A stretch of DNA of 12,574 nucleotides. Origin: Candidatus Blautia intestinipullorum (GTDB taxonomy: Bacteria; Bacillota; Clostridia; Lachnospirales; Lachnospiraceae). Positions 7,015-12,574 of the stretch are shown here, piece by piece (the first letter of the stretch is position 1; each line of letters starts with the position of its first letter). Location of the stretch: NCBI GenBank assembly GCA_019120475.1, contig DWVA01000212.1:1-12574 (forward strand), written 5' to 3'. A model generated the notes under the pieces. That model made no database searches. It saw only the letters and a program-made list of their open reading frames with translations, and was not told where the DNA came from. The position numbers and the translations under genes are program-made.

Positions 7015-8048
7015 TGAAAGCAAAAAGTAATTTTCAGAAAAAGAAAATGACAAGCACTGGCCTGCTGCTGTTGATCACCATTGCTCTGTTCTTCGTGATG
7101 TACATTATCGGCATGATCGTGTTTGCTGATAAAGGTTTCGCAAAACCGCAGATGTTTTTAAACCTTTTTGTATCTAACGCAGGACTTCTTGTTATCGCCT
7201 GCGGACTTACGATCGTTATGATCACAGGCGGAATCGATATTTCCGTCGGTTCTGTAACAGCCCTTGTATGTATGGTGATGGCAAGCCTTATGGAAAACCA
7301 TGGAGTCAACGCTTATGTGGCGGTTCTGGTAGCTCTGCTCATCGGTCTTGCATTTGGCGTGGTACAGGGATTTCTGGTATCCTACATGGGAATCCAGCCC
7401 TTTATCGTAACGCTGGCAGGTATGTTCTTCGGCCGTGGCATGACGGCGATCGTCAGCACAGATATGATCTCCATTAAGAACGAGGTATTTCTGAAATGGG
7501 CAAACTTCCGTTTCTATATGCCTTTTGGTTCTACCAACAAAAAAGGAAAATTTATTCCGGCGTACATACCGCCTACAGTTGTAATTGCAGTTGTTGTTGT
7601 TATTTTGATCGCGATTCTTCTGAAATACCGTAAATTCGGACGTAAGCTTTACGCTATCGGCGGAAACAGACAGAGTGCTCTGATGATGGGTCTTGATGTT
7701 AAGAAAACAATGTTCAAGGCTTATATCCTGGACGGTTTTCTGGCAGGTCTGGGCGGCTTCCTGTTCTGCCTGAACAGCTGCGCAGGATTCGTTGAGCAGG
7801 CAAAAGGTCTTGAGATGGACGCGATCTCATCAGCAGTTATCGGCGGAACCCTTCTTTCCGGCGGCGTTGGAACTCCTATCGGTTCCATGTTCGGCGTACT
7901 GATCAAAGGTACAATTTCCAGTCTGATCACTGCCCAGGGAACACTTTCAAGCTGGTGGTCCAGAATCGTTCTTTCCCTTCTGCTCTGCTTCTTCATTGTA
8001 ATACAGTCCGTACTTGCGTCTGCATCTGCAAAGAGGAAAGGAAATTAA
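7014..8048 (+). CDS. yjfF: Sugar ABC transporter permease, YjfF type
   Basis: Second permease of the importer, 344 residues, BPD_transp_2 family. The N-terminus is basic and cytoplasmic, followed by a hydrophobic segment GLLLLITIALFFVMYIIG. Family motifs include ITGGIDISVGSVTALVCMVMASL, YMGIQPFIVTLAGMFFGRGMTAIVS and the coupling segment GLEMDAISSAVIGGTLLSGG (from about residue 265). The last is followed by GVGTPIGSMFGVLIKGTISSLI, as in E. coli YjfF. A strong ribosome site AAGGAGG (6998-7004) lies 9 bases before the ATG. The pairing of distinct YtfT-type and YjfF-type permeases, in this order after YtfR, is diagnostic of the YtfQ-R-T-YjfF transporter. AraFGH and RbsABC systems use a single permease gene. 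Confidence 0.93.
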   Translation: MKAKSNFQKKKMTSTGLLLLITIALFFVMYIIGMIVFADKGFAKPQMFLNLFVSNAGLLVIACGLTIVMITGGIDISVGSVTALVCMVMASLMENHGVNAYVAVLVALLIGLAFGVVQGFLVSYMGIQPFIVTLAGMFFGRGMTAIVSTDMISIKNEVFLKWANFRFYMPFGSTNKKGKFIPAYIPPTVVIAVVVVILIAILLKYRKFGRKLYAIGGNRQSALMMGLDVKKTMFKAYILDGFLAGLGGFLFCLNSCAGFVEQAKGLEMDAISSAVIGGTLLSGGVGTPIGSMFGVLIKGTISSLITAQGTLSSWWSRIVLSLLLCFFIVIQSVLASASAKRKGN

Positions 8049-8081
8049 AACTGCTGGAATAAGGAATGGCCTGGATGATAT

Positions 8082-9200
8082 ATGGATGAAAACGGAGTAT
8101 CAAAATATTATCTGTTGATGGAACAGATCAAAGGAGAAATTTTATCCGGACAGATACAGCCGGGAGAGAAGCTTCCATCTGAGAATCAGTATGCGGAGCT
8201 CTACTCTATGAGCCGGCACACAGTCCGGAAGGCGCTGGCGATACTGGAGCAGCAGGGGTATGTGGAAGCTTACCACGGAAAAGGCACCTACTGCTCAGAG
8301 CAGATGCGCCACAGGAAAAATTCCCGGAATATTGCCGTGGTGACAACATATATCTCAGATTATATTTTCCCCAGGCTGATTCAGGGAATGGACAGGGTGC
8401 TGGCCGAAAACGGCTACAGCATCATCCTGAAAAATACAGGAAACAGCCGCCAGAGAGAGGCCCGGTGTCTGGAAGAGCTGCTGAAAAAAGATATTGACGG
8501 GCTGATCATTGAGCCCAGCAAAAGCGAGCTGAGCTGCAAACATGCCAGCCTTTATCAGGCGCTGGACCGCTATGAGATCCCTTATGTGTTTATTCAGGGA
8601 ATTTACGCGGAAATGCAGGATAAGCCTCATATCCTGATGGATGACGCCAGAGGCGGATATCTGGCCGCCTCCTATCTTCTGAAGCTGGGACATAAGAGGA
8701 TAGCGGGATTCTTTAAGGCAGACGATATGCAGGGAGTCCAGCGTCACAAAGGATATGTAGAGGCTCTTCAGGAAGCCGGCGTGCCCTATGATCCGGATAA
8801 TGTGGTCTGGTATCATACAGAGGACAGAAAGCTGAAGCCGGTGATCATGCTGAGGCTGATGGAAAAAAGAGGACGGCTTCCGGACGGGATCGTCTGCTAT
8901 AACGATCAAATTGCCTCTATGCTGATGGAAGAACTGGAGCGTCTCGGCAGAAAAGTTCCGGACGACGTTTCAGTGACAGGGTTTGACGATTCGCCCTTTG
9001 CCCAGCGGGGGGCGGGGATCACTACGATCACCCATCCTCAGGAAAAGCTGGGAGAAATGGCGGCGGAGCTGCTTCTGGAAAAGCTGAACGGAGTTTCGGC
9101 GGAAAAAAGCAGGATTCCGGAAATGATACAGCCGGAGCTGATCGTAAGAGGCTCCTGTATGGACAGGAGAGTCAGAAAAAAACAGACGGCTGCGGTATAA
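8082..9200 (+). CDS. araR: AraR, GntR/LacI-type arabinose repressor
   Basis: Cytoplasmic transcription repressor of 372 residues. The N-terminus is a GntR winged helix (residues about 8-71; HTH around YAELYSMSRHTVRKALAIL, wing ending GKGTY). From residue 83 the rest is a LacI/periplasmic-binding-protein effector domain. This GntR-LacI fusion is the hallmark of AraR. TTYISDYIFP, DGLIIEPSKS, GGYLAASYLLKLGH, FKADDMQGV and CYNDQIAS line up with B. subtilis AraR, where L-arabinose releases DNA. It lies 33 bases after the permease and 150 before araA. The nearest ribosome-like sequence, AAGGA (8061-8065), is 16 bases from the ATG, so translation is probably weak, as suits a repressor. Likely targets are the promoter before 3166 and possibly its own or the araA region (inference). 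Confidence 0.93.
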   Translation: MDENGVSKYYLLMEQIKGEILSGQIQPGEKLPSENQYAELYSMSRHTVRKALAILEQQGYVEAYHGKGTYCSEQMRHRKNSRNIAVVTTYISDYIFPRLIQGMDRVLAENGYSIILKNTGNSRQREARCLEELLKKDIDGLIIEPSKSELSCKHASLYQALDRYEIPYVFIQGIYAEMQDKPHILMDDARGGYLAASYLLKLGHKRIAGFFKADDMQGVQRHKGYVEALQEAGVPYDPDNVVWYHTEDRKLKPVIMLRLMEKRGRLPDGIVCYNDQIASMLMEELERLGRKVPDDVSVTGFDDSPFAQRGAGITTITHPQEKLGEMAAELLLEKLNGVSAEKSRIPEMIQPELIVRGSCMDRRVRKKQTAAV

Positions 9201-9215
9201 GAAATACATTTTGCT

Positions 9216-9241
9216 GTCTGCCGGAAAGCAGAGGAGCAGAC
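9216..9241 (+). other. Small hairpin after araR
   Basis: GTCTGC (9216-9221) is complementary to GCAGAC (9236-9241). A competing tighter hairpin, TCTGC/GCAGA, is possible at 9217-9232. No T-run follows, so this is not a convincing terminator and araR-araA read-through is likely. I see no promoter boxes of good quality in 9201-9350. Confidence 0.2.
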
Positions 9242-9259
9242 GCCGCGGCATAAAAGGTT

Positions 9260-9341
9260 AAGGAGAGATATCAGGAGGGTTCAGGGCAGCGTTCTGAGTA
9301 CAGGGCTTTTCAGAACTCTCCTGATACTGTTATTAAGGAGG
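9260..9341 (+). promoter_or_regulatory. Structured araA leader: 14-bp stem-loop with alternative pairings and SD mimicry
   Basis: TATCAGGAGGGTTC (9269-9282) pairs with GAACTCTCCTGATA (9313-9326) over 14 bp with one G-U, enclosing a 30-nt loop. Inside it GTTCTGA (9291-9297) is perfectly complementary to TCAGAAC (9310-9316), which competes for the GAAC of the outer stem. The right arm contains CTCCT (9318-9322), an anti-Shine-Dalgarno that can also pair with the araA ribosome site AAGGAGG (9335-9341). There is no T-run after the stem and no ATG in the leader, so it is neither an ordinary terminator nor a leader peptide. A post-transcriptional control or mRNA-stabilising role is inference. Confidence 0.5.
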
Positions 9342-9350
9342 AAGAATATT

Positions 9351-10850
9351 ATGAAAACAGGAAGAAATTATAAATTCTGGTTCTGCACAGGATCTCAGGA
9401 TCTCTACGGCGACGAGTGTCTGAGAAAAGTTGCAGAACATTCCCGGATTATTGTGGAGGAGCTGAACAAATCAGGAACGCTTCCTTTTGAGCTGGTATGG
9501 AAGCCTACGCTGATCACCAATGAGTTGATCCGCAAAACTTTCAATGAGGCAAACGCTGACGAGGACTGCGCAGGAGTGATCACCTGGATGCATACGTTCT
9601 CACCGGCAAAATCCTGGATCCTGGGACTGAAAGAGTACAGAAAGCCTCTGTGCCATCTTCACACCCAGTTCAATCAGGAAATCCCCTATGACACCATCGA
9701 CATGGATTTTATGAATGAAAACCAGTCTGCTCACGGCGGAAGAGAGTACGGCCATATCGTTACCCGCATGGGAATCGAGAGAAAGGTGATCGTAGGTCAT
9801 TGGGCTGACAAAAAAGTACAGGAAAGACTGGCCTCCTGGATGCGTACGGCAGTGGGGATCATGGAGAGCAGCCATATCCGTGTGTGCCGTGTAGCGGACA
9901 ACATGAGAAACGTAGCCGTTACCGAGGGAGATAAAGTAGAAGCGCAGATCAAATTCGGCTGGGAAGTGGACGCTTATCCGGTGAACGAGGTCTGCGAATA
10001 TGTCAACGATGTAAAGCAGAGTGATATTGATGTTTTGGTAGAAGAATATTATAATAAATATGATATTCTTCTTGAGGGAAGAGACCCGGAAGAATTCAAA
10101 CGTCATGTAGCAGTACAGGCAGGAATCGAGATCGGGTTCGAGAGATTCCTGGAGGACCATAACTATCAGGCTGTAGTGACTCATTTCGGAGATCTGGGAT
10201 CACTGAAGCAGCTTCCGGGACTTGCTATGCAGCGCCTGATGGAAAAGGGATACGGATTCGGCGCAGAGGGAGACTGGAAAACAGCGGCAATGGTACGTCT
10301 GATGAAGATCATGACTGCCGGGATCAAGGACGCGAAGGGAACCTCCTTTATGGAAGATTATACCTACAATCTTGTTCCGGGCAAAGAAGGAATCCTTCAG
10401 GCGCATATGCTGGAAGTATGCCCCACCATTTCGGAAGGCCCCATCAGCATTAAGGTTTGCCCGCTTTCCATGGGAGACAGAGAAGACCCGGCAAGGCTTG
10501 TGTTTACATCCAAGACAGGACCGGCTATCGCCACATCTCTGGTAGACCTGGGAGACCGCTTCCGTCTGATCATCAACGATGTGGAATGCAAAAAAGTGGA
10601 GAAGCCAATGCCGAAGCTTCCGGTAGGTACGGCGTTCTGGACTCCGATGCCGGATCTGGCGACAGGAGCGGAAGCATGGATCCTGGCAGGAGGCGCTCAT
10701 CATACTGCATTTTCCTATGATCTTACAGCAGAGCAGATGGGAGACTGGGCTGCAGCTATGGGAATCGAAGCTGTCTACATCGACAAGGATACCACCATCC
10801 GCAATTTCAAGAACGAATTAAGATGGAACGAGATCGCTTACAGAAAGTAA
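9351..10850 (+). CDS. araA: L-arabinose isomerase
   Basis: Cytoplasmic enzyme of 499 residues (E. coli 500) that converts L-arabinose to L-ribulose, the first catabolic step, using a divalent metal, usually Mn2+. The N-terminus FWFCTGSQDLYG and the motifs WMHTFSPAKSWI and HLHTQFNQEIPYDTIDMDFMNENQSAHG are family hallmarks. The metal and catalytic residues are present: E306 in GAEGDWK, E335 in SFMEDYTY, H352 in QAHMLEVCP, and the GGAHHTAF histidines H450/H451. These correspond to E306, E333, H350 and H450 of the E. coli enzyme. The start is set by AAGGAGG at 9335-9341, 9 bases before the ATG. The gene is full-length and intact. The kinase follows after 27 bases in the same operon. A structured leader precedes it. 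Confidence 0.97.
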   Translation: MKTGRNYKFWFCTGSQDLYGDECLRKVAEHSRIIVEELNKSGTLPFELVWKPTLITNELIRKTFNEANADEDCAGVITWMHTFSPAKSWILGLKEYRKPLCHLHTQFNQEIPYDTIDMDFMNENQSAHGGREYGHIVTRMGIERKVIVGHWADKKVQERLASWMRTAVGIMESSHIRVCRVADNMRNVAVTEGDKVEAQIKFGWEVDAYPVNEVCEYVNDVKQSDIDVLVEEYYNKYDILLEGRDPEEFKRHVAVQAGIEIGFERFLEDHNYQAVVTHFGDLGSLKQLPGLAMQRLMEKGYGFGAEGDWKTAAMVRLMKIMTAGIKDAKGTSFMEDYTYNLVPGKEGILQAHMLEVCPTISEGPISIKVCPLSMGDREDPARLVFTSKTGPAIATSLVDLGDRFRLIINDVECKKVEKPMPKLPVGTAFWTPMPDLATGAEAWILAGGAHHTAFSYDLTAEQMGDWAAAMGIEAVYIDKDTTIRNFKNELRWNEIAYRK

Positions 10851-10877
10851 GCAGACAGAAATCGGGAGGATTTTACT

Positions 10878-12482
10878 ATGGGTGTAACTGAAGCAAAGAC
10901 AGCGATTTTAAACAACAAGACCGCCCTTGGAATTGAGTTTGGCTCTACCAGGATCAAGGCGGTTCTGGTGGACGGAAGCAACAATCCTATCGCGTCAGGA
11001 GACTACGAGTGGGAGAATCGCTATGAGAACGGCGTATGGACCTACAGCCTGGAGGATATCCATAAGGGACTTCAGGGCAGCTATAAGGCTATGGCAGACA
11101 ATGTAAGAGAACTTTACGGCGTGGAGCTTACCAGTGTGGGAGCTCTCGGCATCAGCGCCATGATGCATGGCTATATGCCTTTTGACAAGGAAGGCAGACT
11201 GCTTGTTCCTTTCCGTACATGGAGAAACAATATCACAGGACAGGCTTCTGAAGAACTGATGGAGCTTTTCCATTACAATATTCCTCAGAGATGGAGCATC
11301 GCTCATCTTTACCAGGCGATCCTGAATAAGGAAGAGCATGTAAAAGACATTGATTATATGACTACTCTGGAGGCGTATATCCACTGGCAGCTTACCGGAA
11401 GACGGGTTCTGGGAATCGGCGACGCGGCCGGAATGTTCCCCATTGACAGCAGCACAAAAGACTACAATGAGGAAATGGTACAGAAATTCGACAAACTGGT
11501 GGAGCCGTACGGATTCCCGTGGAAGCTCCGTGATATCATGCCGGAGGTCCTGGTAGCGGGACAGGAAGCCGGAACCCTGACAGAAGAAGGCGCAAAGCTT
11601 CTTGATCCTACAGGAAAACTGAAAGCCGGAATCCCCATGTGTCCGCCGGAAGGCGACGCCGGAACGGGAATGGTAGCTACCAACAGCGTAAAACAGCGCA
11701 CCGGAAACGTGTCCGCCGGAACATCTGTATTTGCTATGATCGTTCTGGAAAAGGGACTTTCCAAGCCTTATAAAGAAATCGACATGGTAACGACGCCGGC
11801 AGGCGATCCGGTAGCCATGGCGCATTCCAATAACTGTACTTCCGATCTAAACGCGTGGGTAAACGTATTTAAAGAGTTCGCTCAGGCTATGGGTATGGAA
11901 GTGGATATGAACAAACTGTTCGGAACCCTTTACAACAAAGCGATGGAAGGCGACGCGGACTGCGGCGGGCTTCTGTCCTACTGCTACTTCTCAGGAGAGC
12001 ATATGACAGGTTTTGAAGAAGGACGGCCTCTGTTCGTTCGTTCGCCGGAGAGTAAATTTACTCTTGCGAACTTTATGAGAACGAATCTGTACACCTGTCT
12101 GGGCGCGATGCGTGTGGGAATGAACATTCTCCTTGACAAGGAGCATGTGAAGATCGACCGTCTTCTCGGACACGGCGGCCTGTTCAAGACAAAGGGCGTA
12201 GGCCAGCAGATCCTTGCGGACGCTGTAAATGCTCCTGTATCCGTTATGGAAACGGCAGGAGAGGGCGGCGCCTGGGGAATCGCTCTTCTGGCTTCCTATC
12301 TGGTGAATAAGGAAGAAGGAGAGACCCTGGAACACTTCCTGGATGAAAAAGTATTCGCCGGAAATGAAGGCAGCACGCTTGAGCCGGAAGAAGAAGGCGT
12401 AAAAGGATTTAATGTATTCATGGAGCGCTATCTCAAAGGACTTGGAATCGAGAGAGCTGCTGTAGAGTCAGGAATCTGGTAA
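10878..12482 (+). CDS. FGGY-family carbohydrate kinase, probable L-ribulokinase (not AraB-type)
   Basis: Sugar kinase of 534 residues, ASKHA fold. Visible motifs are the N-terminal phosphate loop GIEFGSTRIKAVLVDG (from residue 18), GALGISAMMHGYMPFDKEGRLLVPFRTWRN in the sugar-binding domain, the probable catalytic base D260 in PPEGDAGTGMVATN, GNVSAGTSVF, and the ATP-binding segments GHGGLFKTKG (from residue 431) and AGEGGAWG (460-467). By position directly after araA it should phosphorylate L-ribulose to L-ribulose-5-phosphate. Its sequence does not look like classical AraB and is closer to the xylulokinase-like branch often annotated only as FGGY kinase. Replacement of AraB by a different FGGY kinase is, as far as I recall, documented in Clostridium acetobutylicum (AraK). 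The ribosome site GGGAGGA (10864-10870) is 7 bases from the ATG. A xylulokinase role remains possible. Confidence 0.85.
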   Translation: MGVTEAKTAILNNKTALGIEFGSTRIKAVLVDGSNNPIASGDYEWENRYENGVWTYSLEDIHKGLQGSYKAMADNVRELYGVELTSVGALGISAMMHGYMPFDKEGRLLVPFRTWRNNITGQASEELMELFHYNIPQRWSIAHLYQAILNKEEHVKDIDYMTTLEAYIHWQLTGRRVLGIGDAAGMFPIDSSTKDYNEEMVQKFDKLVEPYGFPWKLRDIMPEVLVAGQEAGTLTEEGAKLLDPTGKLKAGIPMCPPEGDAGTGMVATNSVKQRTGNVSAGTSVFAMIVLEKGLSKPYKEIDMVTTPAGDPVAMAHSNNCTSDLNAWVNVFKEFAQAMGMEVDMNKLFGTLYNKAMEGDADCGGLLSYCYFSGEHMTGFEEGRPLFVRSPESKFTLANFMRTNLYTCLGAMRVGMNILLDKEHVKIDRLLGHGGLFKTKGVGQQILADAVNAPVSVMETAGEGGAWGIALLASYLVNKEEGETLEHFLDEKVFAGNEGSTLEPEEEGVKGFNVFMERYLKGLGIERAAVESGIW

Positions 12483-12494
12483 AAAGTGAAATAT

Positions 12495-12530
12495 AAGGCG
12501 GCGGAGTCAGAATAACTGCTCCGCCGCTTT
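12495..12530 (+). terminator. Hairpin terminator after the kinase gene
   Basis: AAGGCGGCGGAG (12495-12506) pairs with CTCCGCCGCTTT (12519-12530) over 12 bp with one G-U. The inner CAG/CTG (12508-12510, 12516-12518) extends it to a tight AATAA loop with one bulged T. It begins 12 bases after the stop codon. The T-run is short (CTTTATG), much like that of the hairpin at 4288-4333, so some read-through to a downstream gene such as araD cannot be excluded. Confidence 0.75.
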
Positions 12531-12547
12531 ATGACACCCCCAAAATC

Positions 12548-12567
12548 ACAAGCTTGTTTTTTACAAG
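12548..12567 (+). other. Overlapping palindromes at the window end
   Basis: ACAAGCTTGT (12548-12557) is a perfect 10-bp palindrome. It overlaps CTTGT-N5-ACAAG (12553-12567). This may belong to the control region of a following gene. The CTTGT/ACAAG halves recall the ACTTGT and ACAAGT elements before the binding-protein gene, but the window ends too soon to judge. Confidence 0.2.
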
Positions 12568-12574
12568 GAAGCGG

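Noticed and set aside
6118..7053. 311-codon open frame on the minus strand opposite the YtfT gene
   Set aside because: It lies antisense to a clear permease gene, its product is rich in Cys, Ser, His and Asp with no recognisable domain, and no ribosome site is seen. It is a coding shadow.
9269..9326. araA leader hairpin as an intrinsic terminator
   Set aside because: The stem is followed by CTGTTATTAAGGAGG, not a T-run, and the araA ribosome site begins 9 bases later. It was kept as a structured leader instead.
9201..9350. Leader peptide (attenuation) before araA
   Set aside because: No ATG occurs in this stretch, and the orphan AAGGAG at 9260 has no start codon at proper spacing.
10995..11825. 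276-codon open frame on the minus strand opposite the kinase gene
   Set aside because: Shadow of the FGGY kinase codon pattern with no recognisable domain. The same reasoning applies to the minus-strand frames at 713-1495, 8355-8909, 9600-10184 and 10200-10703.
1..12574. Mobile element, phage, CRISPR or defence island
   Set aside because: All genes are co-directional, intact and belong to one coherent sugar pathway. There is no transposase, integrase, terminal repeat or regularly spaced repeat array.

Overview
The window looks like the chromosome of a Gram-positive, low-to-mid G+C Clostridia species, most likely Lachnospiraceae (inference). Every gene is on the + strand, start codons follow strong AGGAGG-type ribosome sites, the YesM/YesN-type regulators and the GntR-LacI chimeric AraR are typical of Firmicutes, and the coding DNA is moderately G+C-balanced with an AT-rich promoter region. 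No mobile element, CRISPR array, tRNA or rRNA is visible.

Layout. Bases 1-2999 hold a two-component pair: an AraC-type response regulator (5' end cut off by the window) and a LytS/YesM-family sensor kinase. Bases 3000-3165 are an AT-rich control region with an 8-bp direct repeat at 21-bp period, a consensus -10 box and a small palindrome near the expected transcription start. Bases 3166-8048 encode a complete CUT2-type sugar ABC transporter of the YtfQ-YtfR-YtfT-YjfF type: secreted binding protein, double ATPase and two permeases. Two hairpins separate the binding-protein gene from the ATPase gene. Bases 8082-9200 encode an AraR-type repressor. A 150-nt leader with an extensive stem-loop precedes araA (L-arabinose isomerase, 9351-10850). 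An FGGY sugar kinase (10878-12482), probably the L-ribulokinase, follows and ends at a hairpin terminator. L-ribulose-5-phosphate 4-epimerase (AraD) is not in the window.

How it works together (inference from context). The sensor kinase and response regulator perceive an extracellular cue and activate the binding-protein promoter. The YtfQ-type transporter, whose E. coli relative takes up galactofuranose, here probably imports L-arabinose, perhaps in its furanose form. AraA converts it to L-ribulose and the kinase makes L-ribulose-5-phosphate. AraR closes an intracellular feedback loop. The locus is best read as an L-arabinose uptake and catabolism island with two layers of control. I see no wholly new system. 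The points most worth a second look are the araA leader RNA, the binding protein without a lipid anchor beside a helical-sensor kinase, the substrate reassignment of the transporter, and the kinase that is not a classical AraB.
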